A stretch of 9,799 bases of DNA, taken from the NCBI GenBank assembly GCA_022545645.1, contig JACZQQ010000087.1, positions 1 to 9,799 on the forward strand, in the 5' to 3' direction. The translations under genes were made by a program, and so were the position numbers. Below are positions 1-6,761 of this stretch, piece after piece; position 1 is the stretch's first letter; each line of letters starts with the position of its first letter. Origin of the DNA: Acidobacteriota bacterium. Lineage in GTDB: Bacteria; Acidobacteriota; UBA6911; RPQK01; JADFOI01. The notes below the pieces were generated by a model. The model had not been told where the DNA came from, did no database searches, and saw only the letters and a program-made list of their open reading frames with translations.

Positions 1-327
1 GAAGGATGCGACAGCGGCCTGAGCTCCGGAAGCGGCCCCAAGTCCGTAGTGCTCAGCCAGATAGTTCACGATGGTGGCTGATTCATCGGTGAAAATCTGG
101 GCTCCTCTGGAAATCATATTGGCCACCGTACTATTCCAGTCCTCTCTGTTTCTCCGCTGGGTCAGTACGGTCTCCAGCGAATGACATCCCGCACAGATGT
201 TGGCCACCAGTTGCTTCCCCTCCCCCTCGGGCATGGAGGCGACACTGGGCTGCTGCGCCAACACCGGACCCATGAGAAAAGATCCCACAATCATCACTGC
301 CATTATCACTTTGATTTTCTCTGCCAT
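1..327 (-). CDS. Exported mono-haem c-type cytochrome (3' end beyond window)
   Basis: The first 109 residues are visible and there is no stop codon before the window edge, so the C-terminus is missing. Residues 1-25 form a signal peptide (basic MAEKIK start, hydrophobic core, cleavage probably after VLA-QQ). CAGCH at residues 45-49 is a single CXXCH haem c attachment site. After it come W64, M71 in the stretch NMISRGAQ, and a YLAEHYG segment (residues 89-95). This resembles the small haem domains found with quinohaemoprotein dehydrogenases, where such a Met can be the distal ligand. An AGGAGG-type ribosome binding site (334-343) lies 6 nt before the ATG. The gene starts 22 nt after the stop of the upstream dipeptidase gene, so the two are probably co-transcribed. 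Likely role: periplasmic electron carrier or haem subunit; the partner is unknown. The visible part ends in an Ala-rich stretch. Confidence 0.85.
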   Translation of the reverse strand, partial: MAEKIKVIMAVMIVGSFLMGPVLAQQPSVASMPEGEGKQLVANICAGCHSLETVLTQRRNREDWNSTVANMISRGAQIFTDESATIVNYLAEHYGLGAASGAQAAVASF

Positions 328-349
328 ATCAAACTCCTCCTTAGTTCAG

Positions 350-1624
350 TTAGTTCCTGGCGGTTCTCACCACCTCGTCAAAAACACGCAGCAGGTTTTC
401 CCCCATAATCTTGGCCACATCCCCGTCGCTGTACCCTCGTTTCAAAAGGGCCTGGGCGATGTTCTGGTACTCGCCTGCGTTCTCGATTCCCTTGATGTTG
501 ACCGGATAGCCTCCCCAATCGGAGCTGATGGCCACAGAGTCGACACCCACCAGCCTGGCCATGTAATCAATGTGATCGATAAGATCCGAGAGAGGCGGAA
601 GACTTTTGCTGCGCTCTTCGGCCCTTCTGCCGCGATTCGACTGCCCTCGCTGGCTTCGCTCTTCGATGAATTCGTAAATCTTGGTGGGATCTCCTCGATA
701 AACCAGCGGCTCCAGTCCCATGAGACCCGAGCCCCGCGGTCGTCCCGCATGCCATTTATCCTGATATTCCTGATTCACGGCCATGGGTAAAAAAGGAACA
801 CAAATGACTCCTCGCATGCTGGCCAGCTTGCGGATCATCGCATCACTCCAGTTGGGAAGAGTGGGGGAATACATCAGGGCTCGCGCCGCTGAGTGGGTGG
901 TCACCACCGGCTGAGTGCTCACCTCCATCACATCCAGCACCGTTTGCTCAGCGGTATGGGAAAGATCGATAACAATCCCCAGACGATTCATCTCGGCCAC
1001 CAGTTCTCGTCCGTAGTCGGTCAGACCGTATCCTTTGCCGTTGTTTTCGCTGGAGTGCATGACATCGCCGATATTATTCCCCAACAGGTGGACCAGGTTC
1101 ATCTCCCGCAGTCCCAGACGGTGGAACATGCGCAGCACCCCCAGGTCGCTCTCAAGAGCCAGCGCTCCCTCAATGGCCAGTATGGCCGCGATCTTGCCCT
1201 GCCGGCGAAGCGCCCGAACCTCCTCGGCATTGGTGGCCACCCCAAGTTGATCCGGGTATCGGGCAATTTCCCGGTAGAAGTGGTCAAACTGGCGGAGAGC
1301 CTCTTTGACGGCTATATGGTTGGCTTCCAGAAACTCATCAATGGCGGTGTTAAAAAAGCTCGCTCCCAGTCCGCCCTGCTCGGCCAGGGGAAGGGTGAAT
1401 CGGGGATCGGAGTTGGGTTCTGCGATCGTTCCTCCCCGGGCGTAGACCGACCAGGTGGGATGGGTGTGCCCATCAAACACCCAGAATTTCTTCTCCGCGG
1501 AGTCCTGAGCATAAACGGGCTGAAGACCGGTGGAGGAGAAAGGGAGGAGCCGTTCGAGTTGAAGGGACAGGGCCAGAGACAGGCCCACCAGCAAGGTGAG
1601 TCCGAATAAAAAGCGAGTTTTCAT
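350..1624 (-). CDS. Exported membrane dipeptidase-like protein, peptidase family M19
   Basis: The product has 424 residues. Family M19 (renal or membrane dipeptidase) comprises TIM-barrel metalloenzymes that cleave dipeptides using two zinc ions. Residues 1-40 give an export signal: basic start, long Leu-rich core, cleavage probably near VYAQ; no lipobox is evident. Recognisable M19 positions are the DGHTHP loop (H53, H55), the bridging glutamate in AIEGA (E152), DLSH (H223), THSAARAL (H244), and the aspartate in SSDWGG (D369). The C-terminal GENLLRVF matches the family ending GGNFLRVF. Odd points: the first metal site is normally HXD but reads HXH here, and residues about 284-345 form a charged insertion rich in Arg and Glu. 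Start choice: ATG follows AGAGGG (1634-1639) with 9 nt spacing. The gene leads a probable two-gene operon with the downstream cytochrome. Family assignment is secure; dipeptide specificity is inferred. Confidence 0.9.
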   Translation of the reverse strand: MKTRFLFGLTLLVGLSLALSLQLERLLPFSSTGLQPVYAQDSAEKKFWVFDGHTHPTWSVYARGGTIAEPNSDPRFTLPLAEQGGLGASFFNTAIDEFLEANHIAVKEALRQFDHFYREIARYPDQLGVATNAEEVRALRRQGKIAAILAIEGALALESDLGVLRMFHRLGLREMNLVHLLGNNIGDVMHSSENNGKGYGLTDYGRELVAEMNRLGIVIDLSHTAEQTVLDVMEVSTQPVVTTHSAARALMYSPTLPNWSDAMIRKLASMRGVICVPFLPMAVNQEYQDKWHAGRPRGSGLMGLEPLVYRGDPTKIYEFIEERSQRGQSNRGRRAEERSKSLPPLSDLIDHIDYMARLVGVDSVAISSDWGGYPVNIKGIENAGEYQNIAQALLKRGYSDGDVAKIMGENLLRVFDEVVRTARN

Positions 1625-1686
1625 ACGTAGAAACCCTCTTATGCCCTAAAAGAATCTACTCTTTAGGACGCAGAAGTTGTCCTTGA

Positions 1687-1714
1687 ATTATCAACATTCT
1701 CAAGACAGTGTCAA
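1687..1714 (-). promoter_or_regulatory. Sigma70-like promoter for the dipeptidase-cytochrome operon
   Basis: On the minus strand TTGACA (1714-1709) is a perfect -35 hexamer and GATAAT (1692-1687) is a 5/6 match to the -10 hexamer, separated by 16 nt. Transcription would start near 1680 and leave a leader of about 56 nt. That leader can fold into a small hairpin from CCTAAA (1645-1650) and TTTAGG (1662-1667). No operator sequence is recognised. Confidence 0.6.
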
Positions 1715-1799
1715 CAGGAAAAGAGGGTGCAGAACCCTGCGAGATGGCCCGTGGGCTAAAGAGGGTGTCGCAAAAGTCGGCTGACCCAGGTTTCTTGTG

Positions 1800-1825
1800 T
1801 AGGGGCGCACGGCCGTGCGCCCTAT
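1800..1825. repeat. GC-rich palindrome, copy 1
   Basis: GGGCGCACGGCCGTGCGCCC (1803-1822) is a perfect 20-nt palindrome, preceded by TAG and followed by TAT. It shares its core with the copies at 1851-1870 and 4098-4127. Confidence 0.85.
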
Positions 1826-1848
1826 AAGCCGTTGATAAAGCAGGGTTT

Positions 1849-1875
1849 GTGGGCGCACAGCCGTGCGCCCCTACA
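1849..1875. repeat. GC-rich palindrome, copy 2
   Basis: GGGCGCACAGCCGTGCGCCC (1851-1870) is palindromic except for one central pair (A1859/C1862). It is followed by CTACAGGCCTTAATCAAAATC. That tail resembles the sequence after the distant copy at 4098, so the repeat unit is longer than the palindrome itself. Confidence 0.85.
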
Positions 1876-1930
1876 GGCCTTAATCAAAATCAAGTGGGGT
1901 TTCGAGACAGTCTCGGCTGTGCGTCCCTAG

Positions 1931-3787
1931 TTAGTTGCCTGCCCCTAACTGATCGCGATCATAGACGATTTCGCCTCCCAGTCCGGTCATGATGACCTTC
2001 ATATCGGGAATCTCGTCCACGGGGATGGTGAAATAGTCGTTCTCCAGCACCACGAAGTCGGCATACTTGCCGGGCTCCAGGGTGCCGAGGGTGTCCTCGG
2101 CAAGAATGTAATAGGACGCCCAGGTGGTGGTCATTTTCAGAGCCGTCACCCGATCGATAGCCTCACTAGGAAGCAGCGTTTCTTTTTGTTTGGTTGCGGC
2201 GTTGGTGATTTCCCGGGTAACGAGCATGTGGATGGGTAGCCAGAAGTCCATACCCCGGGCCTCAAAGGTCACCCGTAAGCCCTCATTGATCCACGTTTTC
2301 ACGGGCATGGCAAAGGGTCTCAGGTGTTCTCCGTAAGTGTCAATCAGCATGGCGGCATCGTTCAGATAGGGCATGTTGACATTGAGGAGAATGTTGTACT
2401 CTTTGAGTTTCGCCATCACGTCGGGAGGAGTGCCCAGAAGCTGATTGTGTTCCATGGTGGTGCGAAGGCTTCTGATGTGCTCCACCGACAAATTGCCTTC
2501 TTTCATCGCACTTTCCAGCATCTGGATGTAGAGTCTCACCCCATGGCTGGAGGTGCCGTGAACACCGACCGGCCGCCACCCGTTGATCACGGCCGTCTTC
2601 ACCACTTCCCAGGGTCGGGTTCCAGGAGCTGGGCAACGCTGACGGCCCTTGAGCTCAGCAGAGGCATCCACATCGTCTCCCAGACACACCTCCCACTGAC
2701 TGGAATCCCAGACCTCGTTGCACATTCCGGACAACCACATCATCTCGCCGCCTCCGGAGTGGTTGGTCCAGGGAGCCCCGGCTCCCTTGTAAAATTGGCG
2801 GAGCGATTTGAGATTCCAGAAATTTCCCCTCTGGGGTTCCTGGTAATAGGACAAGCGATGAGGCAATCTGTTTTCCCTGTTGAGCTTGTTGTAGGCCCTG
2901 ACCACGGTGGGAAACAGGATGCGGGTGGAGACGGTGGTCATGCCCACCTTTTGCAGATCAAGCCCATACAGGCGCAGAGCTTCAGCCAGCTTGGCCACCG
3001 GCTCATCCCTCCACCAGAAGGAAAAGGTAATTCCTTGAAGTTCGGGAACAGCCGCGTATCCGTCCATGGCCGATCCGGGCCGATTTTCCAAATCGGTGCT
3101 TTCCTCCCAGTCGGGGTAGACTTCTTTCATCAGTTTGATGGCCGCTTCGTTGAAAATTCCCGACTGCCTGGCATTGATCACCACGGGATGGTCGGGTACG
3201 GAACGATCCAACTGAATGGTCCTTCGATTGATTTCGCTTCCGTAAAGCCAAATCCGATTGGTTCCGGGTAGATTGTCCGGCCCTTCGGTCAGCCTGACCG
3301 CGACCCATTGCCCTTTGGGTACGTTTTGCACCCGAATGGCGTTGAGGATCGAATCTCTGAGCTTTTTCGAGGTGGCTTCTGGAGAGCTTTCCGCCACCAC
3401 GGTGACCTGTACGCTCGGGTCCAGCAGGCCGACCTGCGGTCCGTACTTGGAGGCTGCGGGCCCGAACAGGTGGTAGTGAGTCTGAATCAGGCCAGGGATC
3501 ACGGTTTTACCCCGTACGTCGATGAAACGAGTCGCGGGTCCAGCCAGCTTTCTCATCTCGGCATCGGTTCCCAGGGCCATGATTTTGTTCGCCTTGATGG
3601 CCATACTCTCAAAGATGTGCCCGGGAGTGTTGGGAACGATACTCCAGTCATCCATGGTGACAATTTTACCGTTGCTCAGGACCATGTCCGCATAGCCGTG
3701 CTGGGCAACCAAATTGGGGATCTGCTGGGAAAGTCCGAATCCGGGCATCAGAAGGCCCAGGACGAACAGGATCAGTAATCTCTTCAT
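1931..3787 (-). CDS. Exported YtcJ-like amidohydrolase (Amidohydro_3 type)
   Basis: The product has 618 residues, somewhat longer than typical YtcJ-like enzymes. Residues 1-20 form a signal peptide (MKRLLILFVLG core, cleavage probably at LSQ-Q). ADMVLSNGKIVTMD (33-46) is the usual N-terminal beta-sandwich opening. It is followed by GKTVIPGLIQTHYHLFG (93-109), whose H104 and H106 form the HXH metal motif on strand 1 of the TIM barrel. Further candidate ligands are H410 (VGVHG) and H446 (TMEHNQ). The closing segment is LGTLEPGKYADFVVLENDYF (567-586). The family's usual GSD motif is not obvious; D514 in RGMDFW is the best candidate. Residues 340-390 include a Trp- and Cys-rich stretch that I do not recognise. 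Start: AGGAGG (3794-3799) lies 6 nt before the ATG. Members hydrolyse C-N bonds in amides or cyclic compounds; the substrate here is unknown. Confidence 0.88.
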   Translation of the reverse strand: MKRLLILFVLGLLMPGFGLSQQIPNLVAQHGYADMVLSNGKIVTMDDWSIVPNTPGHIFESMAIKANKIMALGTDAEMRKLAGPATRFIDVRGKTVIPGLIQTHYHLFGPAASKYGPQVGLLDPSVQVTVVAESSPEATSKKLRDSILNAIRVQNVPKGQWVAVRLTEGPDNLPGTNRIWLYGSEINRRTIQLDRSVPDHPVVINARQSGIFNEAAIKLMKEVYPDWEESTDLENRPGSAMDGYAAVPELQGITFSFWWRDEPVAKLAEALRLYGLDLQKVGMTTVSTRILFPTVVRAYNKLNRENRLPHRLSYYQEPQRGNFWNLKSLRQFYKGAGAPWTNHSGGGEMMWLSGMCNEVWDSSQWEVCLGDDVDASAELKGRQRCPAPGTRPWEVVKTAVINGWRPVGVHGTSSHGVRLYIQMLESAMKEGNLSVEHIRSLRTTMEHNQLLGTPPDVMAKLKEYNILLNVNMPYLNDAAMLIDTYGEHLRPFAMPVKTWINEGLRVTFEARGMDFWLPIHMLVTREITNAATKQKETLLPSEAIDRVTALKMTTTWASYYILAEDTLGTLEPGKYADFVVLENDYFTIPVDEIPDMKVIMTGLGGEIVYDRDQLGAGN

Positions 3788-3830
3788 AACTATCCTCCTA
3801 CTAGGGTTGATGGTACTTTTGTTGGGCTCA

Positions 3831-3859
3831 CTTCTATCTCATTGAAGGCGATCCGTCAA
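3831..3859 (-). promoter_or_regulatory. Possible promoter for the YtcJ-like amidohydrolase gene
   Basis: On the minus strand TTGACG (3859-3854) is a 5/6 match to the -35 hexamer. It is followed after 17 nt by TAGAAG (3836-3831), a weak 4/6 match to the -10 hexamer. The resulting leader would be about 40 nt. The -35 box lies only 5 nt from the end of the repeat element that starts at 3865. Confidence 0.4.
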
Positions 3860-3864
3860 TTACT

Positions 3865-4046
3865 AGCCCGTATTTCCCACACCCAATCTGCTGCGGCTGC
3901 GGATACGGCTGCGTCTACTGCGTTGCAGCTCGGTCGGCCTCCTCAACGTACTCAGAGAGTACGTTTGCGGGGCCCTCCGTCGCGCGCCTTGTATCCACAG
4001 CCGTCTCCACCCGCCTCGCTACGATCAGGTGTGAGAAATGCGGGCT
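3865..4046. repeat. MITE-like 182-bp element with terminal inverted repeats and nested hairpins
   Basis: The 388-nt gap 3788-4175 contains no convincing gene. Its core is bounded by AGCCCGTATTTCCCACACCC (3865-3884) and AGGTGTGAGAAATGCGGGCT (4027-4046), inverted repeats that match at 17 of 20 positions. Inside, GGCTGCGGATAC (3895-3906) and GTATCCACAGCC (3991-4002) pair at 11 of 12 positions. At the exact centre AACGTACTC (3945-3953) and GAGTACGTT (3957-3965) form a perfect 9-bp stem with a 3-nt loop. The whole element is therefore an imperfect palindrome. It encodes no transposase, so any movement would need a partner elsewhere. No target-site duplication is evident. Confidence 0.75.
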
Positions 4047-4097
4047 TGAGATCCGAAAAACCGGCGTTTGTTTCCGCTTGCGAGGTTGGGTGAGTTG

Positions 4098-4127
4098 TGT
4101 AGGGGCGCACGGCTGTGCGCCCCTACA
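4098..4127. repeat. GC-rich palindrome, copy 3, downstream of the metallopeptidase gene
   Basis: TGTAGGGGCGCAC (4098-4110) and GTGCGCCCCTACA (4115-4127) form a perfect 13-bp stem with a GGCT loop. This is the most complete copy of the palindrome also seen near 1800 and 1850. The following CGATCAACATCAGGCGAG resembles the AATCAAAATCAAGTGGGG after copy 2. It lies about 50 nt past the metallopeptidase stop codon and could stabilise or end that transcript, though no T-run follows. Confidence 0.85.
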
Positions 4128-4175
4128 TACCACGATCAACATCAGGCGAGTTGTCGAGAATGGATTCGCGATCGG

Positions 4176-4865
4176 TTAGCGTCGTCCGCCGATCAGCCCG
4201 GAGCGCCACAAGAAGTAAAGCAAGGTGAGCAAGGTGCTGATGGCGGCGGCCACGTAGGTGAGAGCCGCTGCGTTGAGGACGCGATCCACGCCTTCCCGTT
4301 CCTGGGGTAGGATAATTCCATGCTCGACGACCAGGGCCTTGGCCCGGCGGGAAGCGTCAAATTCCACCGGCAGCGTGACGACCTGGAAAAGCAGTACCAT
4401 CGAAAAAAGCACGGCGCCCACCAGGACCATATTGGTGGAGGCCATAAACAGGCCGATCAACATGACGATGTAGCCGATGCTGGAACCGATTTTGGCGGTC
4501 GGGACCAACATCGAGCGTACCCAAAGAGGACCGTAGTGCTTGGCGTGTTGAATGGCGTGACCCGCCTCGTGGGTGGCCACCCCGATGGCGGCAATCGACG
4601 AGGAGTCGTAAACACTCTCGGAGAGAGCCAGGGTCTTGTTGATGGGGTTGTAATGATCGGAGAGCTTGCCGGCAGTTCGCACGATCTTCACATCATCGAT
4701 ACTGGCCGTGCGAAGGAGTTCAGCTGCCGCCTCAGCCCCGGTGATTCCCCGTGAGGACCGAACCTTGGAATATTTCTTGAAGTTGCTCTTTACCCTCCAA
4801 CTGGCCCACAGGGAGAGGGCCAATCCGGGAGCTATGAACATCAAGTAGATGGGATCAAAGATCAT
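4176..4865 (-). CDS. Membrane-embedded neutral zinc metallopeptidase, YugP family
   Basis: The product has 229 residues, the usual length for the YugP-like zinc peptidase family (Zn_peptidase_2). The zinc motif HEAGH occupies residues 99-103, with H99 and H103 as ligands and E100 as catalytic base. The downstream LPVEFDAS (165-172) probably supplies the third ligand, E168. Membrane segments are visible at about 3-20, 126-143, 145-165 and 199-219, so the active site should face the membrane or cytoplasmic side. YNPINKTLALSESVYDSSS (72-90) is typical of the family. The ATG is preceded only by a weak purine stretch. Physiological substrates of this family are poorly known. The gene is divergent from the amidohydrolase gene that starts at 4986. 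Confidence 0.9.
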   Translation of the reverse strand: MIFDPIYLMFIAPGLALSLWASWRVKSNFKKYSKVRSSRGITGAEAAAELLRTASIDDVKIVRTAGKLSDHYNPINKTLALSESVYDSSSIAAIGVATHEAGHAIQHAKHYGPLWVRSMLVPTAKIGSSIGYIVMLIGLFMASTNMVLVGAVLFSMVLLFQVVTLPVEFDASRRAKALVVEHGIILPQEREGVDRVLNAAALTYVAAAISTLLTLLYFLWRSGLIGGRR

Positions 4866-4913
4866 TTTGGACTCACTTTCTTGTTCCTACCATTTTATCA
4901 TTCTTTCATGTAT

Positions 4914-4942
4914 TTTCTAAGATCGAGAGGACTGAAAGTCAA
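4914..4942 (-). promoter_or_regulatory. Possible promoter for the YugP-type peptidase gene
   Basis: On the minus strand TTGACT (4942-4937) is a 5/6 match to the -35 hexamer, with TAGAAA (4919-4914) as a weak -10 hexamer after 17 nt. It lies in the 120-nt gap between two divergent genes. I see no comparably good plus-strand promoter in that gap. Confidence 0.3.
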
Positions 4943-4968
4943 GACTACAAGACTGCACGACTGCACGA
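4942..4968 (+). repeat. Short tandem repeat in the amidohydrolase leader
   Basis: GACTGCAC occurs twice in direct succession (4951-4958 and 4959-4966), preceded by the related AGACTACA. The tract ends just before the ribosome binding site GGGAGGA (4973-4979). Its function is unknown. Confidence 0.55.
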
Positions 4969-4985
4969 ACCAGGGAGGATCGGTC

Positions 4986-6761
4986 ATGAAAGTGTTTAGG
5001 AAACCCAACGTTTTGTTTCTCTTGCTCATTTGTTTGCTGATCAGTTCCCTTCAAACGGGAACCAGCTCTGGCCAGCAGGGAACCAACGTTCTTGTTCTTC
5101 GAGGCGCAACCGTCATTGACGGCCTGGGGAATCCTCCTCTCAGAGATGCCGTCGTGGTCATTGAAGGAGATGAAATCACGTCCGTTTCCGGGGGCGGCTC
5201 CGATATCCCGGCTGGAGCCACCGTCCTGGACCTGACAGGCCGGTTCATTATTCCCGGGTTGATTGACTCTCATGTCCACTGGAGCAACTGGATGGGTGAG
5301 ATTTACATCAACCACGGGGTGACCTCTCTTTTGGCCCAGGCCAATGTTTCCAAGGAGGAACGACTGGACTCTCAAACCAGCCTGAGCACTCCCCGGGTTT
5401 TTCATACCGGAGGTCGCCCTCGGCTGTCGCCTTCCATGAGCCGACAGGAGGTCCGGGAGGCCATTGAGGCCTATTTGAAGAACGAACCGGATGTTGCCTG
5501 GTTTCTGCAATTGAGAGAGAGCAATAAGGAAGTCTTTCGATGGGGTGCCGAGGAAGCTCATCGGGCAGGCTTGGCGGTCTTTAGCCATACCCAGGATGCT
5601 GCTGCGGCCATTGATGCAGGAATGGACGTGGCGGAGCACGTTTGGGGATTCTCATTCCCCATGATGACCGCTCAGGAGCTCGAGGATTTCAAGAAAGGCC
5701 GGTTTTTGCACTGGGCTTCCTACCTGGTACCGGGAAGGCAGTTGGATGAGGTGATCCGAGAGGCGGTCGCGCGGGAGGTTTATCTGAATCCAACCCTGGT
5801 TTACGAATGGGGTTCTTTGAGCCCCAAAGCCCTGGAACGCGAACAAGAGGGCTACCTTTTGCTCACCAACCCGGATCTCTCCTACTTTCCCGAGGACCTT
5901 GCCGGAATGCTGCTGCTCCGCCACCGCCAGATCAAGGGTTATTCTTCTCGCTATGAACACCTGCCCCTGGTAGCCCAGCTGTCCGATGGGGATCTGGAGA
6001 CGTTCCAGGGTGCCAAGCGCAATGTGCAGCGATTGGTTCACCGCTATGTCGAACTTGGGGGCAAGATCATTGCCGGCACCGATGCGGCAGCCGTGGCCAT
6101 CCCCGGTCTGGCCATGCATCACGAAATGGAGCTTTTGGTGGAAGCGGGTTTAACCCCCATGCAGGCTCTTCAGGCCGGTACTTCCTGGGCAGCCGACATG
6201 TTTGCCGGTTACCAGGGAGCCCGGGGAAACCAGAAGGTCGGTTCCATCCAGGCGGGTAATTTCGCCGACCTGTTGGTTCTCGAGGCCAATCCGTTGGAGG
6301 ACATCGCCAACACCAAGAAGATCGAGCGTGTCATGAAAGGGGGGAAGTTCATCGAGTTTGGATACCATCCTGAATTTTTCACCTTCGAGAGTCCTCCCTT
6401 CGTCTCCATGTCGGTTCCGGAGCCGGAGATCAGTTCGATTTTCCCCCATAAGATTGTTGAAGGCACGGGCAGTTTTGAGATGGTGATTGAAGGCGCTGGT
6501 TTCGTGGGGAACTCAGTCGTCAAGGCGGACGGGATTTCCTTGAAGACGACCTTTGAGAGTCCACGGGAACTCAAGGCCGTCATCCCTGCCCATATGCTGG
6601 AAAGAGCAGAGCCGGATCGTTTTCGTTCTCCCGGCCCGGATCAGTACGTGGGGATCTTTGGAGATCGATCGCTTGCCATCACCGTCTTTAACCCGCCTCC
6701 TACCGGAGGTATGTCCGACGGTGTTTCACTGATCGTTCAGGCCAAGTGGCACGAGGAGTAG
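4986..6761 (+). CDS. Exported imidazolonepropionase-like amidohydrolase with C-terminal TIG/IPT-like domain
   Basis: I place the start at 4986, not at the in-frame ATG at 4881, because GGGAGGA (4973-4979) sits 6 nt upstream. The protein then begins with a clean signal peptide (MKVFRKPN, then a Leu-rich core, cleavage near residue 30). The product has 591 residues. VLVLRGATVIDGLGNPP opens the beta-sandwich. GRFIIPGLIDSHVHWS carries the metal pair H96 and H98, and further ligands are H201 (FSHTQD), H218 (AEHVWG) and D366 (AGTDAA). VGSIQAGNFADLLVLEANPL (418-437) closes the catalytic domain. The usual barrel lysine region reads WFLQLRES, with no obvious carboxylated Lys. Residues about 480-585 (PEISSIFPHKI to GVSLIVQ) look like an Ig-like TIG/IPT fold, probably for binding or stability. 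It is likely a periplasmic hydrolase of amides or cyclic dipeptides; the substrate is not determined. Confidence 0.88.
   Translation: MKVFRKPNVLFLLLICLLISSLQTGTSSGQQGTNVLVLRGATVIDGLGNPPLRDAVVVIEGDEITSVSGGGSDIPAGATVLDLTGRFIIPGLIDSHVHWSNWMGEIYINHGVTSLLAQANVSKEERLDSQTSLSTPRVFHTGGRPRLSPSMSRQEVREAIEAYLKNEPDVAWFLQLRESNKEVFRWGAEEAHRAGLAVFSHTQDAAAAIDAGMDVAEHVWGFSFPMMTAQELEDFKKGRFLHWASYLVPGRQLDEVIREAVAREVYLNPTLVYEWGSLSPKALEREQEGYLLLTNPDLSYFPEDLAGMLLLRHRQIKGYSSRYEHLPLVAQLSDGDLETFQGAKRNVQRLVHRYVELGGKIIAGTDAAAVAIPGLAMHHEMELLVEAGLTPMQALQAGTSWAADMFAGYQGARGNQKVGSIQAGNFADLLVLEANPLEDIANTKKIERVMKGGKFIEFGYHPEFFTFESPPFVSMSVPEPEISSIFPHKIVEGTGSFEMVIEGAGFVGNSVVKADGISLKTTFESPRELKAVIPAHMLERAEPDRFRSPGPDQYVGIFGDRSLAITVFNPPPTGGMSDGVSLIVQAKWHEE

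Larger units (their letters stand above)
1761..1930. repeat. Composite palindromic repeat element filling the gap between two genes
   Basis: The 306-nt gap 1625-1930 holds no convincing gene. Its right part contains two copies of a GC-rich palindrome and a degenerate right half of a third (GGCTGTGCGTCCCTAG, 1915-1930). They are spaced about 48-50 nt and followed by related tails (GATAAAGCAGGGTTT and AATCAAGTGGGGTTT). The left end GAGGGTGTCGCAAAAG (1761-1776) is an imperfect inverted match to GAGACTGTCTCGAAAC read on the minus strand from 1914. The right end also contains the small hairpin CGAGACAGTCTCG (1903-1915). No transposase and no target duplication is seen. The element reaches the stop codon of the amidohydrolase gene at 1931. 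A role in ending that transcript is possible, but there is no U-tract. Confidence 0.6.

Noticed and set aside
197..1609. Long plus-strand frames (197 and 238 residues) opposite the cytochrome and dipeptidase genes
   Set aside because: They are antisense to well-supported M19 and cytochrome genes and show no domain, signal or start context.
1800..1875. Possible CRISPR array because palindromic repeats recur
   Set aside because: There are only two full copies here, the intervening sequences are related to each other rather than unique spacers, and no cas gene is present.
2324..3778. Plus-strand frames of 315 and 156 residues
   Set aside because: They are antisense to the YtcJ-like amidohydrolase; the composition is that of a mirrored high-GC gene.
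3842..4142. Open frames on both strands in the gap (83 and 75 residues)
   Set aside because: They lie across the MITE-like element and the GC-rich palindrome. Their translations follow the repeat sequence, neither has a convincing ribosome binding site, and no family is recognisable.
4881..4985. A 35-residue N-terminal extension of the amidohydrolase from an upstream ATG
   Set aside because: It would bury the signal peptide and run through a short tandem repeat, whereas the ATG at 4986 has a strong ribosome binding site.
4917..6449. Minus-strand frames of 240, 156 and 99 residues opposite the TIG-containing amidohydrolase
   Set aside because: They are shadows of the coding strand, with no family resemblance or translation start signals.
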